A DNA stretch of 64,000 bases from Pyrinomonadaceae bacterium (GTDB lineage: Bacteria; Acidobacteriota; Blastocatellia; Pyrinomonadales; Pyrinomonadaceae), in contig JAIBCB010000003.1 in the NCBI GenBank assembly GCA_019694355.1, forward strand, positions 310,001 through 374,000. The letters run 5' to 3'. This document shows, piece by piece, positions 8,875-17,652 of this stretch; the first letter of the stretch is position 1; each line of letters begins with the position of its first letter. Both the position numbers and the translations under genes were made by a program. The notes beneath the pieces are model-generated. The model did not search any database, had not been told where the DNA came from, and saw only the letters and a program-made list of their open reading frames with translations.

Positions 8875-10755
8875 ATGGATCTTCGAAGAATCATGGCGCA
8901 AAAATTCAAAAACGCGACGCTCGCGATCGTCGCTCTCTCGTTAGCAATTCTCTTTATGCAGCACGATGTAACCGCACAAAAGAAGCGGAAGAAACCACAG
9001 GAAAAGCCTGCGGCCACGGCTTTGGCGGCCGCTCCGCCGGAAATCGCTTTTACGGTCGGAATGTCAAAGCCCTGGACGCATTTGCTCGAGGTCCAGGTGA
9101 GCGTCAAATGGGACCAAATGCCCGAAGCTCTCGACCTGAAGATGCCTGTTTGGACGCCCGGAAGCTATTTGATCCGCGAATATGCAAGGCACGTTCAGGA
9201 TTTTGATGTAAAGAACAGCGCCGGCGGAGAGCTCGCTTGGCAGAAGACATCGAAGAATACGTGGACGGTCAAGACCAACGGTGCAAAAGAGATCAAGGCG
9301 ACGTATCGCGTCTATGCCAACGAGCTTACGGTTCGCACGAACGAGGTCAATAGCGAGCATGCGTTTTGGAACAATGCCGCGACGCTGATGTTCGTCAAAG
9401 GCCAGCTTGCGGCTCCTTCGACGATCACTGTCAATCCTTACGGCGACTGGAAGATCGCGACCGGACTGCCGCAGGCCGCAGGTTCGAAGAACACGTTCAA
9501 GGCGCCGAATTTCGATGTTCTTTTCGATTCACCATTCGAGGTGAGCAACTTTACCGAGTTCGATTTCACGGTCGAAGGCAAGCCGCACAGGCTCGTTTTC
9601 AGCGGCGAAGGAAATTACGACGGCCCGGAGATCGCGGCCGAAGTTACGAAGATCGTCGAACAGGCTTATAAGATCTTCGGCGAGCTTCCCTACGAGAATT
9701 ACACGTTCATCGTTAATCTGCGTGGCGGCGGCGGACTCGAACATCTGAACTCGACCGCGTTGCAATTCAACCGCTGGGGCTTTAAGCCGCAGGCAAGGCT
9801 TACAGGTTTTCTCGGCCTCGTGGCGCACGAGTATTTCCATGCCTTCAACGTAAAGCGGATTCGTCCCGATGCCCTTGGGCCGTTCGATTACGAGAATGAG
9901 AACTACACGCGGTTGCTTTGGGTCGCCGAAGGCGGGACGGAATATTATTCAGGCCTTCTATTGTTGAGAGCCGGCCTTATTTCGCCGCAGGAATATTTGG
10001 CCGGAAAGGCTGATTCGATCCGCCGCCTTGAGGCGATTCCTGGCCGCTTCGAACAGAGCCTCGAATACTCGAGCTTTGATGCCTGGATCAAATATTATCG
10101 CCAGGACGAGAACTCGGTGAACAATCAGATCTCGTACTACGACAAGGGCGAGCTCGTCAATATGATGCTCGATCTGAAGATCCGTGAAGCGAGCAAGGGC
10201 ACGAAGTCGCTCGATGACGTGATGCGGGCTCTTTACAACGATTTCTACAAACAGGGCAAGAACTATACGCCTGCTGACTATCAGCATCTGGCCGAGGTTG
10301 CGGCCGGTGTTTCGCTAGACGACTTTTTCTCGAAATATGTTCGCGGTACTGCTGAAGTTGACTGGAATTCGTTCTTGAACGGGATCGGCCTGGAGATCAA
10401 GAAGAGCGGCGGCGGAAAGCCGTATCTTGGAGCTCAGTTGGCCGAGACGAACGGCAACTTGACGGTCAGGGCGATCCCGGCCGGTTCGCCTGCATACGAA
10501 CAGGGCCTTAACACGGGCGACCAGATCGTTGCTGTGGACGGCTACCGCGCGACGAACTCGTTCCTCTCGACCTGGACCGCGAATAAGAAGGTCGGCGACA
10601 AGATCAAGCTTACGATCTTCCGTTTCGACAAACTTCGGGACATCGAAATTACGCTCGGTGCGGATCCGCAGAAGATGTACAGCATTTCTCAGATGGCGAA
10701 CCCGACAGTCGAGCAGGAAACGCTCGAGAAGCAATATCTAAATGGGGTTCAGTAA
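8875..10755 (+). CDS. M61 family metallopeptidase (glycyl aminopeptidase-like) with PDZ domain
   Basis: 626 residues. A signal segment (LAIVALSLAILFMQHDVTAQ) precedes a lysine-rich linker, an N-terminal beta domain (about 55-230), the catalytic domain with HEYFH (His318-Glu319-His322) followed by NVKRIRP and the downstream zinc-ligand region WVAEGGTEYYSG, and a C-terminal PDZ (about 525-600, AGSPAYEQGLNTGDQIVAVDG). M61 enzymes remove N-terminal Gly/Ala and are secreted or periplasmic. An ATG at 8893 (MAQKFKN) is an equally plausible start. The next gene begins 14 bp inside this one, suggesting translational coupling. Confidence 0.9.
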   Translation: MDLRRIMAQKFKNATLAIVALSLAILFMQHDVTAQKKRKKPQEKPAATALAAAPPEIAFTVGMSKPWTHLLEVQVSVKWDQMPEALDLKMPVWTPGSYLIREYARHVQDFDVKNSAGGELAWQKTSKNTWTVKTNGAKEIKATYRVYANELTVRTNEVNSEHAFWNNAATLMFVKGQLAAPSTITVNPYGDWKIATGLPQAAGSKNTFKAPNFDVLFDSPFEVSNFTEFDFTVEGKPHRLVFSGEGNYDGPEIAAEVTKIVEQAYKIFGELPYENYTFIVNLRGGGGLEHLNSTALQFNRWGFKPQARLTGFLGLVAHEYFHAFNVKRIRPDALGPFDYENENYTRLLWVAEGGTEYYSGLLLLRAGLISPQEYLAGKADSIRRLEAIPGRFEQSLEYSSFDAWIKYYRQDENSVNNQISYYDKGELVNMMLDLKIREASKGTKSLDDVMRALYNDFYKQGKNYTPADYQHLAEVAAGVSLDDFFSKYVRGTAEVDWNSFLNGIGLEIKKSGGGKPYLGAQLAETNGNLTVRAIPAGSPAYEQGLNTGDQIVAVDGYRATNSFLSTWTANKKVGDKIKLTIFRFDKLRDIEITLGADPQKMYSISQMANPTVEQETLEKQYLNGVQ

Positions 10756-12073
10756 TTCTCGGGTGTTAAAAACCAAACCATTCGCTGCTTTGGTCGCCCT
10801 TTCGGCGATCTTTGCAGCCTGTGGCGGACCTGCCGCAAAGAACGGTACGATCGCATCGCCGATCGCTGATCTTCCGGCAGTAAGGTTGAACTATCGGTAC
10901 GAAGCGGATGTCCCTGCGCCGCAGCTTCCCGTTAGTGCAGCGGAAGAAAAGAATGCGGCCGTTCAGGCTGATTTTGATCAGAACCGACCGGGCGAATCGC
11001 TCGATCGTACGATAACTTCGCCTGACAAGAAGCACGTTTTGGCAGTCTATCGAGCGGCGGCCGATCAGGCTTCAGAGTATCGGCTGGATATTTACGCACC
11101 GGACGGCAAACTCGAGAGGAAGATATCGTCGGATTCGATGGCGGTACATTTTCCCGACGCGATCTCATGGGCACCGAACTCGGCAAAAGCCGCATTCGTT
11201 GCGATGACCAGGCGTGCGGCCCCAACACCTTCGCCTTCTCCGGGGGCTTCGCCAGGCACGGTAAAGTCAACGCACCCGGAAGCTTCTCCGACCGCAAGTC
11301 CCGAACCGACCGTTGAGGCAACTCCGCCGCCTGAGACACAGCCGGTCGCGGGCACCACCCCCGAAGCACCAAAAGGCATTCTCACCTTCGGCACCGAGCA
11401 GATATACGTCTGCGAGGCCGACGGAACCGGCGTAAAGCCGATCACGCAGACCGAAGGCTTGATCTATTTTTATTACGATTGGGCGCCGGACAGCTCGATG
11501 GTCGCGGCTCTCGCCATTACGTCGCGTGAATGGGAATATTTTGACGGCCTTGCGGCGATGAAAGGCGAGTCATGGACACCGGTCGGTAGACTCCGTGTTG
11601 TCGAGACGAACGGCCGCGAGCGTCGGCTCGATGACAATCTTACGGCCGTACGGCCTGTCTTCTCGCCGGACTCGACCAAGGTCGTAACGGCATTTGATAC
11701 GCAGATACGTATCTATGATGTGGTCGGCACTACGCCGACACAATCGGCAATTCCGCTCCGGAATCAGCTTCTTCTGTCTTCGCAGGCATTTGACCGCGAG
11801 CAGCAATTAAAGCTCAAGGGACAGGACGCAAATGCGAATGCGAACCCTGCTCCAACGCCGACTCCGGACCTTTCGACGACGACCTTGCCGGATCCAAAGA
11901 TCTTGGTGTCGTTTAACCCGATCGTCCAAGTCGAATGGCCGCAGCCCGAACTTATTTATTTCCGCACGGCGTTCATAAAGCGTATGCAGAATGACGCCGA
12001 CAGCGTTACAAGCTTTGCCAGATGGCATCGCCTCATACTTTCCGGCCAGCCCACAGCCGCACAGCAAAAATAG
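10742..12073 (+). CDS. Lipoprotein with TolB/WD40-like repeats
   Basis: 443 residues. The N-terminus carries a lipobox ending in FAAC-GG, so it should be lipidated and envelope-anchored. Beta-propeller-like segments (LDIYAPDGKLERKI..., ISWAPNSAKAAF, YYDWAPDSSMVAAL, PVFSPDSTKVV) match the TolB/PD40 pattern of repeated W-SPDG-like strands. A Pro/Thr/Ser linker sits around residues 160-210, and a second Asn-Ala/Pro-Thr linker around 360-380. Its start overlaps the M61 gene by 14 bp, so the two are likely co-translated and may act together in the envelope. Confidence 0.75.
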   Translation: MGFSNSRVLKTKPFAALVALSAIFAACGGPAAKNGTIASPIADLPAVRLNYRYEADVPAPQLPVSAAEEKNAAVQADFDQNRPGESLDRTITSPDKKHVLAVYRAAADQASEYRLDIYAPDGKLERKISSDSMAVHFPDAISWAPNSAKAAFVAMTRRAAPTPSPSPGASPGTVKSTHPEASPTASPEPTVEATPPPETQPVAGTTPEAPKGILTFGTEQIYVCEADGTGVKPITQTEGLIYFYYDWAPDSSMVAALAITSREWEYFDGLAAMKGESWTPVGRLRVVETNGRERRLDDNLTAVRPVFSPDSTKVVTAFDTQIRIYDVVGTTPTQSAIPLRNQLLLSSQAFDREQQLKLKGQDANANANPAPTPTPDLSTTTLPDPKILVSFNPIVQVEWPQPELIYFRTAFIKRMQNDADSVTSFARWHRLILSGQPTAAQQK

Positions 12074-12075
12074 CT

Positions 12076-12612
12076 ATGCAATTCGACTCGATCGCTGATA
12101 TCTACACGACGGCTGACACGGTACGAAGAGACACTATTGAATTTGCAGATTCGATCTCAGCAGAAGAATCTGTTGTGCTTGCCGGCGGCGAAACATGGAC
12201 GCTGCGAAGCGTTTTTGAGCATATGTCGCTCGTTGACGATCAGATCTTGTGGGTCGTTGGGAAGCTTGTGGCAAAGGCGGGCAAGTTCGCGAGCGGTCTC
12301 GTGCCGCCGGTGGCGGTCTCAAGCGGCTTTGCTGCGACTCTCAACGAGTTTGCTTCGTCAAAGCTGGCGGCGCCTGATAGGGTTCAGCCTTCGGGCGATA
12401 TCCCAATTCCCGACAGCATTCGGCGGCTCGAAGACTCGCTCTTGGGCCTGATCGCCCTTCGCGAAAGCATCGAGAAAACCGATCTTTCTCAACATCACAT
12501 CCCGCACCCATATCTGGGAAATCTAACTGCCACCGAATGGATGGTGCTCCGCAACAGCCACGAAATGCGGCACGTTGCTCAAGCCAGAGCGATCCTCGAA
12601 AAGATCCGTTAA
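12076..12612 (+). CDS. DinB/YfiT-family four-helix-bundle protein
   Basis: 178 residues from the ATG at 12076, 2 bp after the upstream stop. The upstream extension to 12022 overlaps the lipoprotein gene and is not needed. The protein is helical, with the DinB-type histidines DDQILWVV near the first helix pair, EHMSLVDD, and the late motif NSHEMRHVAQARAI, whose His residues match the metal-binding triad of the DinB superfamily. Family members include thiol transferases and damage-inducible proteins; the substrate is unknown. It probably belongs to the M61-lipoprotein transcript. Confidence 0.8.
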   Translation: MQFDSIADIYTTADTVRRDTIEFADSISAEESVVLAGGETWTLRSVFEHMSLVDDQILWVVGKLVAKAGKFASGLVPPVAVSSGFAATLNEFASSKLAAPDRVQPSGDIPIPDSIRRLEDSLLGLIALRESIEKTDLSQHHIPHPYLGNLTATEWMVLRNSHEMRHVAQARAILEKIR

Positions 12613-12619
12613 ATAAAAG

Positions 12620-12648
12620 GCCGGCGGGTAGGAGGGCAACCCGCCGGC
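12620..12648 (+). terminator. Strong GC-rich hairpin after the DinB gene, no T-run
   Basis: GCCGGCGGGT (12620-12629) pairs perfectly with ACCCGCCGGC (12639-12648) around a 9-nt loop, 7 bp after the stop. No T-run follows, so it may be an mRNA-stabilising 3' structure, not an intrinsic terminator. The rest of the gap up to murA (12649-12855) shows no gene. Confidence 0.6.
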
Positions 12649-12855
12649 GTGAGTGGTTCGGGCGATACAGGGTCAAAAGCTAACCACACTCTCGACCTTC
12701 CTGAACCTAACTCTTTGATGATTCGCGTCTGTCGCGAGTTTGATGTAATTGTTATTGTCTTTTGAGACCAATTCGGATCGCCCTCCTCGAAAAACCCGGC
12801 TACTTCTGATAACTTATTTTGCTGATACGTATAAGAATATCTTAGAGTTTACGGA

Positions 12856-14148
12856 ATGGATAAATTTTTGATCCGAGGCGGCGTTCCGCTCCGAGGAAAG
12901 ATCGAGGTCAGCGGGGCAAAGAATTCGGCATTGCCGTGTTTGGCGGCAACATTGCTGACCGCTGAGACGGTAACGCTCCACAACGTGCCCTACGTCAAAG
13001 ACCTCATAACGCAGCGGCGTCTGCTTGAGGACCTTGGTGCTACGGTTCTTACGCCCGAACTTCGCACGCACAAGGTCAACGCCGCGAACGTCGATATCTT
13101 TGAAGCTCCATACGAACTCGTAAAGACGATGCGTGCGAGCGTGCTGGCACTTGGGCCGTTGCTTGCCAGATTTGGCCGTGCGAAGGTGAGCTTGCCGGGC
13201 GGCTGTGCGATCGGAACGCGTCCGATCGACCTGCATCTGAAAGCGTTCGAGCAGTTGGGAGCGCATGTTTCTCTCGAGTCCGGCGACGTGGTCGCGACCG
13301 CACCGCAAGGCCGTCTGAAAGGAGCTGAGATCGACTTTGAAAAAGTGACCGTAACGGGCACCGAGAACGTTATGATGGCGGCTTCGCTTGCTGAGGGGCG
13401 AACGGTCATCAAGAATGCGGCGCGCGAACCTGAGATCGAGGATCTAGCCGACCTTCTGAACAAGATGGGAGCCCGGATCCGTGGTGCGGGAACAAGCGAG
13501 ATCGAGATCGACGGCGTCGAGGCGTTGAATGGTGCGGAACACACGATCATTGCCGACCGAATCGAGACCGGCACTTTCATCGTCGCGGCGGCCATTACGA
13601 AGGGTGAGATCGAGATCCGAGGCTGCCGGCCGGATCATCTCGTCGCAGTTATCGATAAACTGCGCGAAGCCGGCGTCGAGATCGAGGAGATAAATCCGAC
13701 GACGCTCCGCGTACGCCGCTCCGGCACGGGCCTTCGTGCGGTCAACGTCAGAACCGAGCCGCATCCGGATTTTCCGACCGATATGCAGGCACAGGTCATG
13801 GCGTTGATGACTCAGGCCGATGGTGACTCTGAGATCGTTGAGACGATCTTCGAGAATAGGTTTATGCATGCCTCGGAACTTATCCGTATGGGTGCGGATA
13901 TCTCGATCACGGGGCATACGGCGGTCGTCCACGGACCGAGAAAGCTGATGGGTGCAAAGATACTTGCTTCGGATCTGCGGGCAAGTGCGTCGCTTGTCCT
14001 GGCGGCATTGTGCGCAGAGGGCGAGACCGTCATTGACCGCGTTTATCACATCGATCGCGGATATGAGACGATCGTGAGAAAATTGAGCTCGTTGGGAGCA
14101 GATATCAAGCGGATCACGGGTTCGTCGGCCGACGCGGAGGCGGCCTAA
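12856..14148 (+). CDS. murA: UDP-N-acetylglucosamine 1-carboxyvinyltransferase (MurA)
   Basis: First committed step of peptidoglycan synthesis: transfers enolpyruvate from PEP to UDP-GlcNAc in the cytosol. 430 residues, the usual length. The N-terminus [14 protein letters not shown] holds the conserved Lys-Asn pair, and [16 protein letters not shown] contains the catalytic Cys (fosfomycin target) in the mobile loop. The remaining EPSP-synthase repeats are intact to the C-terminal [16 protein letters not shown] region. Cys, not Asp, at the active site suggests fosfomycin sensitivity at this locus. The ATG start matches the family N-terminus. Confidence 0.98.
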   Translation: MDKFLIRGGVPLRGKIEVSGAKNSALPCLAATLLTAETVTLHNVPYVKDLITQRRLLEDLGATVLTPELRTHKVNAANVDIFEAPYELVKTMRASVLALGPLLARFGRAKVSLPGGCAIGTRPIDLHLKAFEQLGAHVSLESGDVVATAPQGRLKGAEIDFEKVTVTGTENVMMAASLAEGRTVIKNAAREPEIEDLADLLNKMGARIRGAGTSEIEIDGVEALNGAEHTIIADRIETGTFIVAAAITKGEIEIRGCRPDHLVAVIDKLREAGVEIEEINPTTLRVRRSGTGLRAVNVRTEPHPDFPTDMQAQVMALMTQADGDSEIVETIFENRFMHASELIRMGADISITGHTAVVHGPRKLMGAKILASDLRASASLVLAALCAEGETVIDRVYHIDRGYETIVRKLSSLGADIKRITGSSADAEAA

Positions 14149-14208
14149 AGTACGCTTTTTTGAGGCGGCAAAAGTGCTGCTTTCCTGCATCAAACGAGGA
14201 GTTTTTGG

Positions 14209-14550
14209 ATGGACTGTCTTTTTTGCAAGATCATTGCCGGTGAGATTCCTGCAGCAAAGCTATATGAGGACGATGATTGCGTGATAATTCGCGACATCGA
14301 ACCGCAGGCGCCGACGCACGTGCTCGTTCTGCCTCGGACGCATTTGGATTCGCTCGATAAGGCATCTGCAGAGCAAGATCAGCTCCTTGGGAAGCTTTTG
14401 ATCGCAGCGGCGGATTTTGCAAGACAGCAAGGGTTTGCCGAGGCCGGCTACCGAACGGTGATAAACACGAACGCTGACGGCGGACAGACGGTCTTTCACC
14501 TACACGTGCATTTGCTTGCGGGCCGTCCGTTCATTTTTCCGCCCGGTTAG
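14209..14550 (+). CDS. HIT family protein (HinT-like purine nucleoside phosphoramidase)
   Basis: 113 residues, full family length. CLFCKIIAGEIPAAKLYED is the classic HinT N-terminus, and the histidine triad reads HLHVHLLAG, the HxHxH active site that hydrolyses AMP-linked phosphoramidates. It is cytosolic. GAGGAG lies just upstream of the ATG. It sits 60 bp after murA and 3 bp before the TPR lipoprotein gene, so the three may share a transcript. Confidence 0.95.
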   Translation: MDCLFCKIIAGEIPAAKLYEDDDCVIIRDIEPQAPTHVLVLPRTHLDSLDKASAEQDQLLGKLLIAAADFARQQGFAEAGYRTVINTNADGGQTVFHLHVHLLAGRPFIFPPG

Positions 14551-14553
14551 TCT

Positions 14554-15441
14554 ATGAGAAGAGTTTTTGGGTTACTTACCATATTTGTTCTTTCGCTTTT
14601 GGTCTGGGGCTGTAGCGGCAAACCTGGTGCCGATGGCGCCAATGCGAATGCGAACGCCGTGCAGCTGCGTTCTTTCGCCGACGTCACAGATCCCGCGGCA
14701 GCTCTTGCTGAAGGCAATAAACTCCTCGATGAGAACGACACTGAGAACGCTATCGAAGCCTTCAAACGCGCTGTCGAACTCGATCCGAATCTTGGCGAAG
14801 CTTACTTCAAAATGGGCGTCGCATACTCGCTCCTCGAAGTCGAAGCAAGGCATAGCGGGACGAGCGAGCGTCTGCCTGGTGACCCGATCCCAAAGGAAGA
14901 GGCAAAAGAGAAAACAAATTCTGTGAAGATGTTCGAGAAGGCCGTCGAGGTCTTCAAGAAGCAGGTCGCAGCTTCGCCGGACGATGCCGCAGCCTTTTAC
15001 ACTCTTGGCCGAGCTTACAACAAGCTGAACAAGGACGCCGAGAGCGAAGATGCTTTAGAAAAGGCTGTAAAGCTCAAGCCCGATGACAGCGACTACCAAA
15101 CGGAACTCGGTGCGATACGCATCAAGCTCGCGAAATATCACGAGGCGATCGCGGCCCTTAAGAAGGCCGTAGATCTCGACGCAGACAACGTCGAGGCGGC
15201 AGAGCTTCTCGAAGATGCACAGGCCGGTGCTAAGCGTGTCGATTACGTTTCCAAACCCGACAAGTCGAACTCAAATGCCAACGCAAACGCGAACCTTGAG
15301 GGTGCGAATGCAAATTCTGCGACGCCGGCGGATTCGAAAGCTCCTCAGTCAAACTCAAAGACCTCTGGTCCGGGCGATCGGCCGCGCGTCGTAAAGGACG
15401 AGAAAACCTCATCGCCGCCTGCGTCGAAACGGCACGAATGA
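14554..15441 (+). CDS. TPR-repeat lipoprotein with Asn-Ala-rich linkers
   Basis: 295 residues. The N-terminus ends in a lipobox LLVWGC-SG. Asn-Ala repeats follow directly after the lipidated Cys (DGANANANA), then about four TPR motifs between residues about 50 and 220 (EGNKLLDENDTENAIEAFKR, AAFYTLGRAYNKLNKDAESE). The C-terminal 60 residues are a low-complexity Ser/Asn/Ala/Lys tail. TPR lipoproteins act as scaffolds in the periplasm or outer membrane; the partner is unknown. Its start lies 3 bp after the HIT gene stop. Confidence 0.85.
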   Translation: MRRVFGLLTIFVLSLLVWGCSGKPGADGANANANAVQLRSFADVTDPAAALAEGNKLLDENDTENAIEAFKRAVELDPNLGEAYFKMGVAYSLLEVEARHSGTSERLPGDPIPKEEAKEKTNSVKMFEKAVEVFKKQVAASPDDAAAFYTLGRAYNKLNKDAESEDALEKAVKLKPDDSDYQTELGAIRIKLAKYHEAIAALKKAVDLDADNVEAAELLEDAQAGAKRVDYVSKPDKSNSNANANANLEGANANSATPADSKAPQSNSKTSGPGDRPRVVKDEKTSSPPASKRHE

Positions 15442-15541
15442 GCCAATACAACACAGATCACTAGCTTTGCGGTGTGTCAACTTGACATTTTGCGGAGCGG
15501 CGCCAAACTAGGCTTGGAGTAGAATTTATTCTTTTCAACCG

Positions 15542-15555
15542 AGCCGGTACCGGCT
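15542..15555. promoter_or_regulatory. 14-bp perfect palindrome upstream of the sigma54-type regulator
   Basis: AGCCGGTACCGGCT reads the same on both strands and ends 16 bp before the regulator start codon. Its position suggests an operator, perhaps for autoregulation by the encoded Fis-type HTH protein. This is inference: no second copy was found in the window by eye. Confidence 0.4.
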
Positions 15556-15570
15556 TGCCGCTTCCGAATA

Positions 15571-17652
15571 ATGGCCGAAGGAGTCGAACCCCAAACGCTT
15601 AGCAGCGAACGCCGCAGCAAGATGCTCGGCGCCCGCGACGGCATCATCGAGCGTCTTTCACACGACCTTCCGACAAAGATCGATCTTGAACGATTCCTGA
15701 ACGTCGTGGTTTCCGAGATCGGCCGAATGACGGACGCGGACCGATGCGATCTGATCCAACTTAACAGCGACAAGCAGCTTACGATCGGCCACGAATGGCG
15801 GCGCGATCCGCTCGTGCCGAGGAGCGAGGGTTTGACGCTGCCGATCGATGCCGCAAAACTTGCCGAACGCATCGACATCCGAAAACCGATACGCATAAAC
15901 GACACGTCGAAGGTGAAGGACGCGGGCATAAAGATGCTCGCATCGGCTCTGAACACGCGTTCGCTTTTGATCATACCGGTGATACGCGGCGAAGAGGTTC
16001 TCGGCCTGCTCGGGCTGCACGATACAAGGAATCCGCGTGTATGGCTTGATGATGAGGTCGAACTGATCGAATCGATCGCACGTCAGCTGGCGATCGGATA
16101 TCAATACACGAGCCTTTTTGCCGCACAGGAGAAAGAAGCCCACCGGACGACCTCGCTGCTTGAGATCGCGAATACCTTGAATCGCCATTCGGATTTCAAG
16201 GAAGTTGCTGCCGACGTGCTCGAAAGGGCGATCGGCCTTGTCGGTGCGGATTATGGAGCACTAGGAGTGCTGGACGCATCGGAAACGCGCATCTCGCTTG
16301 CATCCTTCAAATCGGCGCAGGGCATTAAGCTCGGCAAGGTTATGAAGATGATCGAACAGCACGACAAATCGCTGAGTGTAGACAGTTTTAGAGCGATAGG
16401 CGACATCATACGCGATGGGAAGACGGTAAAGCTCGTCGATTCTCAGATGCCGTTTGCGATCAGGCTCTTCTTTAACAAGCAGCTTCACGGCAAGGCGGCC
16501 CTCGTTACGCCGGTGCGGGTCGGCGGCCGCGTCTTTGGCCTTTTGGGCTTTGTGTGGAGTGCCGGAAGTGCGTTCGCGGCCCACGATATTGCCTTGATCG
16601 AAGGAATCGCCGACCAGATCGGCACAGCTCTCGAACGCGACCAACTCTCGGCGGAGGTGCTTCGGCTGAAGAGTGAGCTTCACCAAAAGCACGGCGAGAT
16701 CATCGGTCAGGCGGCCGGAATTCGACGCGCGATCGAACTGGCATTGAGCGTTGCGGACGCTTCGACAACCGTCTTGATCAGCGGCGAATCGGGAACGGGA
16801 AAGGAGTTGATCGCAAACCTGATCCATTTCAGCTCAGGCCGCGAAGACAAGCCATTTGTTAAGATCAATTGCGGTGCGATCCCGGAAACCCTGCTCGAAA
16901 GCGAATTGTTCGGCCACGAGAAAGGTGCGTTCACGGACGCGAGGTCGCAGCGCATCGGCCGGTTCGAAGAAGCTGACGGCGGAACGCTTTTCCTCGATGA
17001 GATCGGAGAAATGTCGCCGCAGGCGCAAGTGCGTCTTCTGCGTGTTTTGCAGGATGGCGAGTTTACGAGAGTCGGCGGACGGCGCACGGTCAAAACAGAT
17101 GTCCGTGTCATCGCGGCGACCAACGTTGATCTCGAAAAGGCGGTCGCCGAAGGTGCCTTTAGACGCGATCTCTTTTTTCGCCTGTCAGTGTTTCCGATCC
17201 AGCTTCCGACGCTACGCGAACGCCGAGAGGACATTCCGCTGCTCGTGACGCATTTCATCGAAACATACAAGAAAAAGAGCGGCAGATATATTTCCGGGAT
17301 CTCGCGAGCGGCGCTCGCGGCCATCTCCGATTACACATGGCCGGGCAACATTCGTGAACTCGAAAATGCCATCGAGCGAGCGGTGATCATCGCGTCCGGC
17401 CGCAGGATCGAGGTCGAAGATCTTCCACCGTCGATAGGTGCAGCGGCCGCGACCGCGTCACAAAGGGTAAGTGAAGGTTCGCGTATTTCGTTCGTGCTCC
17501 CCGCGACGCTGCCGGATGTCGAACGCGAACTTATCGAGGCTACGCTTGAGATGACGGCCGGAGATAAATCCGCCGCGGCCCGCCTTCTCGATATCGGCCG
17601 CAAGACACTCTATCGCAGGCTCGAAGAATACGAAGAAGAAGCTGCATCCTAA
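15571..17652 (+). CDS. Sigma54-dependent-type transcriptional regulator, GAF-GAF-AAA+-Fis
   Basis: 693 residues. Two GAF-like sensor domains occupy about residues 20-185 and 195-360. The AAA+ domain has Walker A GESGTGKE from residue 405, Walker B GGTLFLDEIGEM, the sensor region FRRDLFFRLSVFPI and the arginine-finger neighbourhood. The sigma54-contact loop reads GAFTDA (residues 452-457) in place of the canonical GAFTGA. A Fis-type HTH ends the protein (DKSAAARLLDIGRKTLYRRL). It should remodel sigma54-RNA polymerase in response to a small ligand. selB starts on the base after its stop. Confidence 0.93.
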   Translation: MAEGVEPQTLSSERRSKMLGARDGIIERLSHDLPTKIDLERFLNVVVSEIGRMTDADRCDLIQLNSDKQLTIGHEWRRDPLVPRSEGLTLPIDAAKLAERIDIRKPIRINDTSKVKDAGIKMLASALNTRSLLIIPVIRGEEVLGLLGLHDTRNPRVWLDDEVELIESIARQLAIGYQYTSLFAAQEKEAHRTTSLLEIANTLNRHSDFKEVAADVLERAIGLVGADYGALGVLDASETRISLASFKSAQGIKLGKVMKMIEQHDKSLSVDSFRAIGDIIRDGKTVKLVDSQMPFAIRLFFNKQLHGKAALVTPVRVGGRVFGLLGFVWSAGSAFAAHDIALIEGIADQIGTALERDQLSAEVLRLKSELHQKHGEIIGQAAGIRRAIELALSVADASTTVLISGESGTGKELIANLIHFSSGREDKPFVKINCGAIPETLLESELFGHEKGAFTDARSQRIGRFEEADGGTLFLDEIGEMSPQAQVRLLRVLQDGEFTRVGGRRTVKTDVRVIAATNVDLEKAVAEGAFRRDLFFRLSVFPIQLPTLRERREDIPLLVTHFIETYKKKSGRYISGISRAALAAISDYTWPGNIRELENAIERAVIIASGRRIEVEDLPPSIGAAAATASQRVSEGSRISFVLPATLPDVERELIEATLEMTAGDKSAAARLLDIGRKTLYRRLEEYEEEAAS

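Noticed and set aside
13444..14193. 249-residue minus-strand ORF opposite murA
   Set aside because: Translation is an Arg-rich shadow of murA with no motif.
15482..15525. TTGACA at 15482 and TAGAAT at 15520 as a promoter for the sigma54-type regulator
   Set aside because: The spacing is 32 bp, far beyond the usual 16-19, so they cannot be paired.
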